A DNA stretch of 64,000 nucleotides from Diplonema japonicum (GCA_964019335.1 OZ025752.1:62001-126000), one strand, 5' to 3'; numbered from the stretch's first letter, positions 10,020-20,798 are shown. Made by a program: numbers and translations. The notes: generated by a model not told the origin, from the sequence alone.

Positions 10020-11602
10020 ATGGATCAATCGGTACTTTGTCAGAAGTACGAGCAAGGGGTGCGCCTCGGGTCTGGCGGACAAGGGTCGGTGTACAAGGCG
10101 GTGAGGAGGGTGGATGGAGGTATCTTTGCGATGAAGGTGTTGAAGGCGTTCGCAGAAGAGGTGCACAAGAAAAACGTGGAGGAGGTGCAGCACATGCTGA
10201 AGCTGAAGCACAGGAACCTGGTTCCCTGCCTTGACTTCTTCGAGACGACAAAGCAGCTGGCAAAGGAATCCCTTGAGAAGGTGTGGCAGGTCCACATCGT
10301 GATGCCCCTGTATGGGAAAGGGGACCTCTGCTCATTCGTCGAAAAGGAGGGACCTCTCTCTCCGGAGAGGGCGGACAGGCTCTTGCGGGAGATGGGAGGG
10401 GTCCTTCAGTACATTCACGGTGAGGGCTTCATCCACAGGGACGTGAAACCCCAAAATATCATGGTGTCGGGGAAGGGACCTCTTTCTGCGGCCAGTGTCG
10501 TTGGGGACGGCGGGGGTGAGGCAGAGTTCATCCTGGCCGACCTGGGACTGTCGAAGGAAGTGTCCTCCGGTGGGGTAGCGAGCTCCTATTTAGGCACACC
10601 AGCTTACATGGCACCCGACTTCTCAAAGGACAGCTACACCAACAAAGTAGACATGTGGGCCCTCGGGGTGACTGTGTGCAACGTGGTGCTCGAAGAAGAC
10701 CTGAGGGATCTCTTTCTGCGGTACCTGCATTTTAACCGGGAGCTTGTGATGGAGAAGCTTCAGACCCACCTCCCCCCTGCCCTCTGGAGGGTTGTGGTCC
10801 GCCTCCTCTCCATCAACCCTTTGGAACGCCCCAGTGCACAGGAGATGCTGCAGACAGGACCGCCTGTGATGGTTCCTCAGCCGACTGGAATAGCTCTTCT
10901 TGCTTTTGGGAGTGTTGGTGGAGTGGAGAGGAAGAAGAAGCTCTGCGTGGCAGTGGGAGCAGGAGCGGAGGAGGTTCGGGTGGCGGCAGCAAAGGCCTTC
11001 TCTTCGGGGGGGCAGGAGCTCCTCAGGGTGCTCTGGTTGGAGGTCTTCGACAAGGACTTCGGGGAGTTCGTGGAGCAGGAGGACGGGGACATGGTGTTCG
11101 AGGACAAGGGACGGGTCCGTGTCGTGTTTGAAGCACCGCTCCCGACCACCACTTCTTCAATCACCAGTGGCGGCAGCAACATGCACCCACCAGCAGCAGA
11201 AGCGTTCCCGACCACCACTGAGGCTGAACAAGGAGTTGAAGCGCTCCCGACCACCACTTCTTCAACCACCAGTGGCGGCAGCAACATGCACCCACCTGCT
11301 TCGAACAGCACGACCCTCACAAAAGAGGAGGGGAGGCTTGCCTTGGTCAGCGCTGTTTCAAAAGGAGACCTTGAGGAGATGAGGGATCTTGTTCTGGAGC
11401 GGGGTGTCGACCCTGGTGCTGCGGACAGCAATGGTTTCACAGCCCTGCACTATGCAGCTCGCGAAAACAACTGTGTCGAGGCTGTGGCTGCTCTCGTCTA
11501 TTCTTACCACCAGGACCCTGGTGTCAGAACCAACGCTGGTTGGACACCAGTCCATGAAGCAGCAAAGAACGGAAACTTTGAAGCAGTTAAATATCTCATC
11601 AA

Positions 11603-11629
11603 GATTTCATTCCCGGAAAAAAAAAAAAG

Positions 11630-11658
<29 letters not shown>
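11603..11658 (+). mobile_element. Poly(A)-tailed micro-insertion 1 in ankyrin repeat
   Basis: The insert is GATTTCATTCCCGG followed by about 42 nt of almost pure A. It is flanked by CTCATCAA on both sides (11595-11602 and 11659-11666), an 8-bp target-site duplication. Copy 1 of the gene lacks it. Pattern: target-primed reverse transcription of a short polyadenylated RNA. Confidence 0.7.
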
Positions 11659-11661
<3 letters not shown>

Positions 11662-11772
11662 ATCAAAACTCGCGGTCAAGACGCAGGTGTCAAAAACAAC
11701 AAACGGTTGGACACCGGTTCATGAAGCAGCACGGTCCGGCCACCTCGAGATAGTTAAAATATCTCGTTGAAA

Positions 11773-11811
11773 GGTGAGGTGCGGCATCACGCACTCTTTC
11801 CGTCTCATACA

Positions 11812-11846
<35 letters not shown>
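11773..11846 (+). mobile_element. Poly(A)-tailed micro-insertion 2 in ankyrin repeat
   Basis: The insert begins GGTGAGGTGCGGCATCACG and ends in about 33 A. CTCGTTGAAA flanks it on both sides (11763-11772 and 11847-11856), a 10-bp target-site duplication. The insert starts with a 5'-splice-site-like GGTGAG, but the duplicated target ends in AAA, so no AG acceptor is formed. Confidence 0.72.
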
Positions 11847-11849
<3 letters not shown>

Positions 11850-12025
11850 GTTGAAACTCTCGGTCAAGATGCAAGTGTAAAAGGCAACAACGGCTGTACA
11901 CCGGTTCATGGTGCAGCACTGTACGGCCACCCTCGAGATAGTTAAATATCTAGGTATCAAATGCAAGGCAGGTTTGACACCGGTCAGTCGACAGTTTCAT
12001 ATCTCAAAAAAGCTCTCTTGTTAAT

Positions 12026-12267
12026 GCGGTCGATCAGCTGAAGTCCGGGCATCAGGAGCTGGAAGACTACACTCGAACCTCCTCCTGAAATGCCCTGTAA
12101 CAAAGCGGCCAGGGCGAAGCACTTCGACACCCTGATGCTAAAACACATCCTTGGGAAAGACCCCCCGAAAAGCGATCCTTCCTTGAAGAGACCGAAAACC
12201 TACCCCACCACAGCAACTGACTAACCCGCCGACGTAACAAAGTCGAATTGGGCGAATTGAAAGTGTG

Positions 12268-12268
<1 letters not shown>
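12026..12268 (+). mobile_element. LINE 3' coding fragment (zinc-finger tail)
   Basis: GATCAGCTGAAGTCCGGGCAT, then CTCCTCCTGAAATGCCCTG and CACTTCGACACCCTGA match the LINE C-terminal zinc-finger region seen complete near 34390-34640, with an internal deletion that removes the CxxC half. It ends with GAATTGAAAGTGTG and a poly(A) tract (12269-12300). Confidence 0.75.
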
Positions 12269-12302
<34 letters not shown>

Positions 12303-12679
12303 GTAAATAGTTTCGTGCACCTCTATTCTCTTTTTTTTTATTCGACTTTCTGTTTTCGTCTGCATTATTTATCCCTTTTCACCTGTTTTTTTTTTTTTTT
12401 TTTTTTTTTTTTGACGGCGACCAAGCTGAAAGGACTGAGAGAAGATTACCGGAAAGAAAGGATTGGAAGATATAAACGACAGCTAGGCACTACGGTGGGT
12501 AGCAGGGAACGACCCCAAAAGGGGAGCATCATAAGGTAGGCACGCCACCGCGGCGGGCCGTTGCTAACCACTTCGTTCCTATCATAGTGAATTTTTTTTT
12601 TTTTCGCTTTTTATTCTCACTTGCAATATCATTTTCAGCCACCTCTTTCATAGTTTAATAGTTTCACGGGTAGTAGTTA

Positions 12680-12732
12680 GGCTTTGGGTGAGCCACTTTA
12701 GCAAGTCGAGGAGGAAGTGGAATCTAAAAATC
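12680..12732 (+). mobile_element. LINE terminal 3' UTR remnant
   Basis: TTAGCAAGTCGAGGAGGAAG and TGGAATCTAAAA match the terminal part of the LINE 3' UTR preserved at 34920-34975, 44715-44780 and 51003-51054. Around it, 12270-12680 holds T/A runs, a stretch starting GCTAACCACTTCG shared with the tandem array (16403, 16779), and an acceptor-like module ending at 12638. Confidence 0.6.
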
Positions 12733-13077
12733 AGAAAAAAGAAATATGGAAACGGAAAAAAAAAAAAAAAAATGCTATTCGTAGGTGTTGCTACCTCCGG
12801 GCAATCAGCCATGAGAAATGGATGAAGGTGGCAATGGTGGGGATTATAGAAAACGGGACGGAGGGCAGCAAGTGGATGGAAGCCGCTCACCGCCGTGTTA
12901 TCCAGAATACATAGAATACATAAACACTTGACAGAAGCAGTCAATCGAAATGCCTGAAGAATAGATCCTGTTCCTCCACAAAGCTTTGGCAAGAAAAAGG
13001 GCCCTTCAGGTTGGCACCCACAACCCCCCAGCTGCCGCCGCTATGTGGCTCCCGATCCCCAGCATGCACATTGGTTC

Positions 13078-13300
13078 GTTCGGCGCATTCGACGGCACTG
13101 GTCAAGCGACTGGCACCTTCCGAAGAAGGGCCTCCCACGTCCGCCGGGTTGAGCAGAGGATGCCCCGGGACGGCCGTTCCAGCCTGATCATGTCGCATTA
13201 TAATATATTTCTCATCTTCTAGAAGAAAATGAGGTTTTTGCCCTCGTAGCTCGTCGGGCCAGCACTCTTACTTGCGTAACATCTTCGTGGTCTTTGGTAT
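13078..13300 (-). repeat. Inverted copy of 32625-32838
   Basis: The reverse complement of this block, including TTACGCAAGTAAGAGTGCTG, CTCATTTTCTTCTAGAAGAT and GCATCCTCTGCTCAACCC, is present at 32625-32838 on the + strand with few differences. No coding potential is evident. The remainder of 12735-13078 shows no recognisable gene. Confidence 0.75.
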
Positions 13301-14030
13301 GGCGCTGCCTGACGTTGTGCCATTGCAGCGTCGAGAAGAACAGCCAGTCAGTCGCCATGGAGTAGTGATCCTTTAAGGCTCTTCTATCTCCATGCCGCGT
13401 GTACTGTTGCTGTCTCTCGACGTCTGGGCACACGCCTTCCTTTCGCTTCTCCTTGTCGCCGTCGTGGGTGGGTGAGGCATGACTTCTAGCTCCTCCGTCC
13501 GCAGGTTCTGTCGTTTCCGATGGTGGGGCCGAGGTCGGGCCGGTCGTCGCCGCCGGTCAAGTCTATGACCACCCTCTCATGTCCCTGTGACTCATCGTCC
13601 GTCTCCTTCGTGCAAGTTGAGTCACCGGTTACGTTGCACTCGCAACGGTACGCAGAATCTGAGAGTTCACACCTACAGTGCTTTTGAGCAGTATTGCAAG
13701 CACGGGGTCAGAGTCGCGGTTGGCTTCTGTGCGGCACCGGCGATTCAGACCTCCCGACATTTTGAGGGGTTAGGGGGGGCTGTGGCATGCCCCAAGCAGC
13801 AGAGGCGGGACGTTGGTTGATGACTGCAGCAGAGCGCGGAATCAACGTGGTACTGTGGGTAGGGCAGGCACATGAGAAAGGTCATGCAACTGCTCGGCAC
13901 CTTTAGCTGTATGCGTCTCGCGGCTACCTTTCAGGTAGTTCCGAGGAGAGAAGTAAGCACTTTGAAGGGGTCGGACCCTTTAGACAGTGCAGCACAGAAC
14001 GTTGTTGCGGATGTTACAATGGACACTGCC
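13301..14030. other. Unassigned moderate-GC stretch
   Basis: I recognise no gene. On the minus strand near 13490-13610 a short frame contains VVIDLTGGDD followed by a stop, a pattern resembling a SUMO-interacting motif and also seen in some retroelement proteins; it is too short to assign. No repeat of this block elsewhere in the window was noticed. Confidence 0.3.
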
Positions 14031-14043
14031 TGCTTAATTCCTG

Positions 14044-14183
14044 GTACGTGGGAGGCTCCTCTTGAGGATGTCAGTCACCTTTTTCCTTTTTTCAACTCTC
14101 TGTTTTCGTATGCAGTATTTATTCTTTTCCACCCCTTTTTATCTATTTTTTCGCTTCTCTATTCTAACTTAAAATCATTTCAG
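14044..14183 (+). other. Intron-like repeated module, copy 1
   Basis: The block starts CCTG|GTACGTGGGAGG and ends TATTCTAACTTAAAATCATTTCAG (shown split: branch-like TTCTAAC at 14162-14168, CAG at 14181-14183). The same 140-nt architecture, including TTGAGGATGTCAGTCACC and CTCTGTTTTCGTATGCAGTA, recurs at 56810-56955. The two copies sit in unrelated flanks, so it moves as a unit. GT and AG ends with a CTAAC branch motif fit a spliceosomal intron. Confidence 0.55.
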
Positions 14184-14319
14184 CTGCCTGACGAGACGCC
14201 AGCAGCCTCCCAAGCCCTTGCAGCTTACGAAAAAAAAAGGCATGAAAGAAATCTTCGCACGATTTGGCATGTTAAGATTTCCGAAGTGCTCTAAGCCGCT
14301 CCCTCCTTTCCATGTGGCA

Positions 14320-14445
14320 GGCCCCCCCCAGCCCAAATAAGTACAACCCAAATAAGTTTATTCCAAATAATTCTTTTTTTTTGGAGCCCAAACACCCCCC
14401 CTCCACTGCCCAAATAAAGGGATTATTCGGACCCCCCCTTTTATA
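14320..14445. repeat. MITE-like element with GGGCCCC/ATTATTCGG ends
   Basis: GGCCCCCCCCAGCCCAAATAA at the left and AAAGGGATTATTCGGACCCC at the right resemble the inverted ends of the better-preserved element at 35889-35997. The interior is AAATAA-rich. Decayed non-autonomous transposon is the simplest reading. Confidence 0.4.
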
Positions 14446-14589
14446 TTTCTTTTTTTTTTTTTCGGGGCAGCAGGACACCTTGGGCATGCCTGCCCAGGTG
14501 CTCCCAGGTGAGCGACGACACCTCCCCTTAAGCGAGTCAGGGGGTCTGTTTTGTGTGCCGTGAGGTGAAAATATTCCCTAATGGCGGTG

Positions 14590-14932
14590 AACAAACCTCT
14601 GCTATGAGACGAGGGCCTTTGTGTGCCTTTTTTAAGGGGGAAAAATGTTTTGTGTGAAATAGAGGAGGAGGGGGGGGGGAGCCTGTCTGAGAATACGGAA
14701 CTACCTCACCCCCATCCAGTCGTCCAGAGAAGAAAAAAAAAAGCGGGGGTTTTCGTCTTCAGACTTTGGTTTTCTCTCTCCCCCCTCTTTTTATTTCTTT
14801 TCTCGTATTTTTTTTTCCTCCTTGTCATTGTTTCCCTGGCTCTCGTTGTTGTTTGTGTGTTGCTTTTTTTTTTCTTTTTTCTTATTATGTGGTATGCTTT
14901 TTTTTACTTATGTGTGTATGTGTGTGGTGTGC

Positions 14933-14983
<51 letters not shown>

Positions 14984-15200
14984 CGGTTGTGGAAAGATGA
15001 AGAAAGGGGGAAAAAAAAGAGAAAAAAGGGAGCCTGTCTGAGAATACGGAACTACCTCACCCCCATCCAGTCGTCCAGAGAAAAAAAAAAAAAAAAAAAA
15101 AAAAAAGCGGGGGTTTTCGTCTTTCAGACTTTGGCTTTCTTTGCCCCTCCTATTTCTTTCCTCCTATTTTTTTTTCCCTTCTTGCCGTTTGTGTTTTTGT

Positions 15201-15244
<44 letters not shown>

Positions 15245-16060
15245 GAAACATGCTTTTTTTACTTATGTGTGTGTTTTGTGTGGCGTGCCTTTTAAAAAAA
15301 AAAAAAAAAGAAAAAAAAATACAAATACTTTTTTGTGGAAAGATGAAGAGTGGGGAAAGAGGGGGGGAAAAAAATGAAGAAAAAAAAATCACCTGTCTGA
15401 GAATACGGAACTACTTCACCCCCATCCAGTCGTCCAGAGTATAAAAAAAAAAAAAAAAAAAAAAAGCGGGGGTTTTCGTTTTTCAGACTTTGGCTTTTTT
15501 TTTTTCTTTCTTTCTTCTTCTTCTCTTCTTCTTTCTTCTTCCTTCCTTAGAAACCAATTGATGAAGTATGCGTTGGGGCTGTCCTCTTGGGTGCGAATGG
15601 GTGTTGCCTTCCCCTCCCACCTTTTTTTTGGGGGGGGGGGTAGAACTGGCTCACAGAGAAGGACGTATTCTGAAGTGCACAGCAAAGCAACCCGCACACC
15701 GAAATTTATCAAAATCTTTTTTTTATGTGTGGAATGCTTTTTTACTTATGTGAACCTTTTGTGTGGTGTGCCTTTTAAAAAAAAAAAAAAAAGAAAAAAA
15801 AAAAACTTTTGTGGAAAGATGAAAAGGGGGGAGAGAGGGGAGGGGGCAAAAAAAAAAAAAAGGGAGGGGGAAAAAAAAAAGGGAACGTCTGAATTGACGA
15901 AACTACCTCACCCCCATCCAGTCGTCCAGAGAAAAAAAAAAAAAAAGCGGGGGTTTTCGTTCTCAGATTTGCCTCTTTTTTTTCTCTCTCTTTTTTTTCT
16001 CTTTTTTTTTCCTCTCTTTTTTCAGGCGTCCTGTCACATACCGCAGGTACCCTTAAATGT

Positions 16061-16092
<32 letters not shown>

Positions 16093-16509
16093 CAATCCTG
16101 GTACTCATATGTGTATGTTTTGTGTGGTGTGCCTTTTAAAAAAAAAAAAAAACGAGGAAAGACGAAGAGGGGAGGGGGAGAAAAAAAAAGGGGGAACCTG
16201 TCTGAGAATACGGAACTACCTCACCCCCATCCAGTCGTCCAGAGACAAAAAAAAAAGCGGGGGTTTTCGTCTTCAGATTTGCCTCTTTTTTCTTCTCCCC
16301 TTCTCTCTTCTTCGCCTCCTTACCAATGGATGAGCTAGCACTGAGACTGTCCTCTTGGATGCGGAGTGTGCCTTTCCCCACCTTTTTTTTTGAGGGGGTT
16401 TGGTGATTGCTAACCACTTCGATTCATTATCATGGTGAATTTTTTTTTTAAATTATTTTACATGTGGTATGCTTTTTTTACTCATATGTGTACCTTTTGC
16501 GTGGTGTGC

Positions 16510-16543
<34 letters not shown>

Positions 16544-17271
16544 AGGGAACCTGTCTGAGAATACGGAACTACCTCACCCCCATCCAGTCGTCCAGAGACA
16601 AAAAAAAAAAAAAAAAAAAAGCAGGGGTTTTCGTTTTCAGATTTGCCTTTTTTTTTTCTTTTTTTTTTCTTCTTTTCTCCCTTTCTTTCTTCTCCGCCTC
16701 CTTACCAATGGATGAGCTATTCCTTGAGACTGTCCTCTTGGATGCGGAGTGTGTCTGCCTGGGGTTCCTTCCAGGGTTGGTGATTGTTAACCACTTTGCT
16801 TCATATCATAGTGAATTTCCTTTTTTTTTTCTTCTTCTTTTAATGTGTGGGATGCTTTTTTTACTTATGTGTGTACCTTTTGTGTGGTGTGCCTTTTACA
16901 AAAAGAAAGTTTTTTTTTTTTTTTTTTTTTTTTTGGAAAGATGAAGAGGGGGGGAGAGAGGGGAAAAAAAAAAGGGGGGAGCCTGTCTGAGAATACGGAA
17001 CTACCTCACCCCCATCCAGTCGTCCAGAGAAAAAAAAAAAAAAAAAAAGCGGGGGTTTTCGTCTTTCAGACTTGCCCCCCATTTTTTTCTTCCTCTTCTC
17101 CTTTTCTTTCTTCTTCGCCTCCTTACCAATATGCCATGCATCGAGGCTCTCTGTAGCGGTGGGTGTGTTTTCCTCCCACCTTTTTTTGGGGGGTTTTTTT
17201 TTTTTTTGGCAACTGTTTACCACTTTGTTACTTATCATAGTGAAAAAACTTTTTTTTAAATGTGTGGAATG

Positions 17272-17312
<41 letters not shown>

Positions 17313-17545
17313 ATGTGCGTATGTTTGTGTGGTGTGCCTTTTTTTTCCAAAGAAAACGATACATGGAGAGATGAAGAGGGGACTGAGATAGAGGGGTAAG
17401 CGGGAAAAAAAAAAAAAAAAAAAAAAAAAAGGAACCTGCCTGAAAATACGGAACTACCTCACCCCACATCCAGTCGTCGAAAAAAAACAAAACAGAAAAA
17501 AAAAAGCAGGGGTTTTCGACTTCAGACTTTTCCTTCTTTTTTTTT
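14590..17545. repeat. Tandem array of eight homopolymer-punctuated units
   Basis: The core GAATACGGAACTACCTCACC followed by CCCATCCAGTCGTCCAGAG occurs at about 14691, 15040, 15400, 15895, 16205, 16558, 16990 and 17443, a period of 310-490 bp. Each core is followed by an A run, GCGGGGGTTTTCGT, a pyrimidine stretch, and, in later units, ACCAATGGATGAGCT and GTTAACCACTTTGC, then CTTATGTGTGTACCTTTTGTG and another A run. No unit has a convincing ORF. Length variation is mostly in the homopolymers. A satellite-like array is the safest description; an array of small RNA genes or a structural site is possible. Confidence 0.8.
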
Positions 17546-17727
17546 TTTTTTTTTTTTTTTTCCCAAGCGGGACATCCCTTTATGACTGCAAAACTTTATC
17601 GATTTTCTTTTTTTTTTCACTCTCCTTCTTAGTAAAAAAAAATTTTTTTTTTTGTCCACACTTTTTCTAACTCCCATTTTTTTTTTTTTTTTTTTTTCCT
17701 TCCATTTGAAACACCAAATCCAAGGGC

Positions 17728-17754
<27 letters not shown>

Positions 17755-17758
<4 letters not shown>

Positions 17759-18725
17759 GGAAAAGATGCTACTTTGATATTTCCGTGGGTGAGACACCAG
17801 AAGGCAGGGTTGTGATAGAGCTCTTCGACGATGTGGCCCCTAAGACGGCCGAAAACTTCCGCGCCCTGTGCACGGGCGAGAAGGGCGGAATCCCGGAACA
17901 CGAAGAGATAAAAATGCATTATAAAGGAAGCAAGTTCCACAGAGTCATCCCTGGGTTCATGTGCCAGGGAGGAGACTTCACAGCCGGCGACGGCACCGGA
18001 GGATGGTCAGTATTCGGTGAAAACTTCGATGATGAAGAGTTCGTAAAAACCCACTCCGGACCGGGCATCCTCTCCATGGCAAATGCCGGCCCTAACACAA
18101 ACTCATCCCAATTCTTCATCACCACTGTTGACTGCCCCCATCTCAACGGCAAACATGTTGTCTTTGGAAAAGTAATCAAGGGAATGTCAACCGTCAGAAA
18201 AATGGAGCTCACACCCACCAAGAAATATGACGTTCCTGAAAAAGATGTCACAATCACAGATTGCGGTACCCTGGAAGACGGTGAAGCGGACGGAGTTGCA
18301 TCCGATCCTTCTGATCAATATGAGGAATTTCCGCAGGACTGCACACCCGCCTTGACCGAGGAGGAGAAGGTGAAGGCCGGCGACGCCGTGAAACTTCTTG
18401 GAAACAACCATTTCAAAGCGAAGGAATTCCCGCAAGCTATCGCAAAGTACCAGAAGGCCAACAGGTACCTTTCTGCCGTCATACCTACGGACAGTAACAA
18501 GGCTGAGATTATCAAGCAGCAGATTGCTTGTTTCTCCAATATGGCCCAATGTTACCTGAAGTTGTCGAAGTGGCTCGAGGCCAAGAACGCCACTGCAGGG
18601 GCGATGAAACTGGAAACTGGTGACACCAACGCAAAAGTTGTCTTCCGGCATTCGCAAGCCCTCTTTGAGCTTAACCAGCTGGAGGAGGCGAAAACCTTCG
18701 CTACCAAGGTATTAAAGGGGAAGGG

Positions 18726-18783
<58 letters not shown>

Positions 18784-18912
18784 CAGGCAAAGGAGCTCTC
18801 TCCCGAGGACAGTGGTCCCAAGGATCTTCTTGCGAAAATTGCGGCAAAGAGCAAAACGCTTAAGGACAAGAGGAAGGCAGCGGTGAAGAAGTGGCTTTCT
18901 TCTGAGGAGTAG
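17755..18912 (+). CDS. CYP40: Cyp40-type peptidyl-prolyl isomerase with TPR domain
   Basis: Residues 1-175 are a cyclophilin domain: F61-H62-R63 in [17 protein letters not shown] gives the catalytic arginine, then [11 protein letters not shown] and [13 protein letters not shown]129 stands where cyclophilin A has Trp121, as in Cyp40 proteins, which predicts weak cyclosporin binding. From about residue 205 a three-helix-pair TPR region follows ([50 protein letters not shown]). Cyp40 proteins fold clients with Hsp90 via the TPR. The frame is open throughout only because a 78-nt intron with 56 A (18709-18786) is a multiple of three without stops; removing it joins ATK to [10 protein letters not shown] and gives 359 residues. 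A run of about 28 A abuts the ATG. Confidence 0.92.
18709..18786 (+). other. Poly(A)-containing intron in the cyclophilin gene
   Basis: Donor CCAAG|GTATTAAAG, about 56 consecutive A, acceptor ACCCAG|GCAAAG. Read as coding it would insert a long polylysine absent from the Cyp40 family. Phase 0, no polypyrimidine tract. Confidence 0.75.
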
Positions 18913-19353
18913 AGTGAGTGAAGCGAGAGTTTAAAAAAAAAAAAAAAAAGACTTGTTGGTTTTTTTTTTTTTTTCCTTTGCCTTTTTTTTTTTAATCACT
19001 TTTTTTTATTTTCTTATCTTAAACAAAGTGTGTTGCTTCTCCCTTCTTCCCCCCCCCCCCCCCAGCTTTCCATAGTTTTTTAGAAGAAAAAAAAAAGCGG
19101 GAATTATTTATTTCCCCATCTCCCCCCCTTTTTTTTTGCTCCTTTTATTTTTCTCTTTTAAAAAAAATGACCGATCTTGCAAAAAAAAAAAGAAATATTA
19201 TAGTTTCCCCCAATCCCATTACCACCTCAATTTTTTTTTTATTGGTTCTTCTTTTTCTTTTTTTTTTTCCCCCCGGCTCTTTTCTTTTTTGCCCCCCCCC
19301 CTAAATTTCCGTGCAAAGGGGGTTAAAAAAGAAAAAGAAAAAGAAAAAGAAAA
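18913..19353. other. Intergenic homopolymer tract
   Basis: A17, several T runs, C14 (19052-19065) and further A/T runs. No gene is supported. The leader of the next gene is a run of AAAAAG units at 19327-19353. Confidence 0.5.
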
Positions 19354-20511
19354 ATGGCGTCTTTTTCAGACAGGCTAAGCGCATTAAAAGCACAGGTAGG
19401 GACCAAACGCAAAGCAGCAGCGAGCACTGCAGAGGAGCAACGGAGGAAGAAGATCCTGACGGTGAAGAAGCTGAAGGGGGACGAGGCACTTCGGAAAAAA
19501 CGAGAGGAGGTGGAAAGCCAACAAAAAAAAACGGGTATATGGGCAGTCCTGAAAACAGGCATGAAAATGGAATGGCCCGTGGGCAAGGCAAAGCTGCAAA
19601 ACAACCTCCCCACACACAAAGGCAGTCACCACTCCACCTGGATAGTTGACGTCGCGTCCGAGGGGACCTTCCACGCTAGGATACTAAATGAGGAGTTCGA
19701 AAAAAAAAGCACGCGAGAAATTCGAAAAATTCTGAACCATTCCATCGCAAGGGAGCACACCATTCAAACCCTGGTGGGCCGCACCGGAATCGGGTTTCGA
19801 ACCGCATTTTCTCTAAAAGAATTTAACTGCATCATCCACCACAAATCAACAGAGAGCGATCTGAAAAAATGTGAAGAAAGTGATGTTCAGGGTAAAATTG
19901 CATTATTTTCAAGCGTGTTGAAGAAGCTTCACGGTACAGAAGCGCCTGCTGCCTTGAACGGGCACAGTTGGAATGTTTTTACAGGGATTGAAGATTTAGT
20001 GAGCTGGATTAAATCTGAAGGGAAGCCCCTTCCAATTGGGGAAAGATTTCAGGAAATCGAAACGCTGATTTCACAGTGGCGGGAAATTCTGAGCGCGCAC
20101 CATCCTGACGGCCTGTCAAAATCTTACGTTTGCCACAATAATCTCCGTGCCGCCGATCTTTTTTCTTCAACGTCCTCTTCACGAATCTTTATTACAGATT
20201 TTTCGTACGCCGCGTTGGGTGACCGCTACTACGACCTTGCACAGTTCGCACGTTTGAACAAACTGTCCTCTTCGCAAAACATAATTCTCCTCAAATCGTA
20301 CTTTGGGGATTATCAGCAGCGGCAGTTAGCTTGTTTCAGCCTTCTCTCATGCTTAGGTAAGCTCTTTGAAGGCCTGCAGGAGTACGTGTGTGGTGAAATC
20401 GACGGCTCGAAGGAAGTTATGCAAAATGGCGCGGCAAAGGTGGGAAAATTCTTGGAGGAAGCTAACGATGAGACACTGGTGAAGCTGGTGGGGGAGGAGT
20501 TGATGAAATGA
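19354..20511 (+). CDS. Choline/aminoglycoside kinase-fold protein with altered catalytic loop
   Basis: The protein has 385 residues. Residues 1-60 are Lys/Arg-rich. The C-terminal half matches the choline kinase/APH superfamily: the Brenner-type loop reads CHNNLRAAD (260-268) where the family has H-N-D-L-x3-N, and the metal-binding segment ITDFSYAALGDRYYDLAQF (280-298) is intact. Thus the catalytic Asp is Asn263 and the Mg-binding Asn is Asp268, an apparent exchange. Family members phosphorylate choline, ethanolamine or related small molecules; this one may be inactive or have an unusual metal arrangement. The ATG follows an AAAAAG-repeat leader. No intron is evident. Lower GC than its neighbours. 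Confidence 0.7.
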   Translation: MASFSDRLSALKAQVGTKRKAAASTAEEQRRKKILTVKKLKGDEALRKKREEVESQQKKTGIWAVLKTGMKMEWPVGKAKLQNNLPTHKGSHHSTWIVDVASEGTFHARILNEEFEKKSTREIRKILNHSIAREHTIQTLVGRTGIGFRTAFSLKEFNCIIHHKSTESDLKKCEESDVQGKIALFSSVLKKLHGTEAPAALNGHSWNVFTGIEDLVSWIKSEGKPLPIGERFQEIETLISQWREILSAHHPDGLSKSYVCHNNLRAADLFSSTSSSRIFITDFSYAALGDRYYDLAQFARLNKLSSSQNIILLKSYFGDYQQRQLACFSLLSCLGKLFEGLQEYVCGEIDGSKEVMQNGAAKVGKFLEEANDETLVKLVGEELMK

Positions 20512-20746
20512 TCACATCATTTTTTTTTTTTTTTCTTTCTTGCATCGTTTGATTTCCATACACCAACATCGCTTGACACGGTATCGCAGCTTTAGGTTTC
20601 TTTTGCTCGAGTCTGGTAGTCCGAAGTAATAGTTTGCTACAGCGCCACTTGATATCATATTGTAGCGGCTCGTTTAGTGAGTCGGCTTACCTTTAAAAAA
20701 AAAAAAAAAAAAAAAAAAAAGGCGGGGGTGGTACACACATTCACAC

Positions 20747-20791
<45 letters not shown>
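20512..20791. other. Intergenic with long A tracts
   Basis: T tract at 20521-20534, A24 near 20695-20720 and an A run of about 40 (20752-20791) touching the next ATG. No gene seen in the unique part between them. Confidence 0.5.

Positions 20792-20798
<7 letters not shown>

Larger units (their letters stand above)
10020..11992 (+). pseudogene. Kinase-ankyrin copy 2, truncated by insertions and frameshifts
   Basis: The first 577 codons are open. The kinase domain keeps GSGGQGSVYK, HRDVKPQN, DLG and APD. From about 10290 to 11590 I see no base difference from copy 1, while the first 60 bp and the 3' end differ. After the third ankyrin unit the frame is broken by two poly(A)-tailed insertions (11603-11658, 11773-11846) and small indels. 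Recognisable ankyrin DNA continues to about 11990, where LINE DNA takes over. A truncated kinase could still be made, so a functional short form is an alternative. Confidence 0.75.

Noticed and set aside
18709-18786. Polylysine insert as a real part of the cyclophilin
   Set aside because: GT/AG ends, similarity to the four poly(A) introns of the membrane-protein gene and absence from Cyp40 proteins favour an intron.
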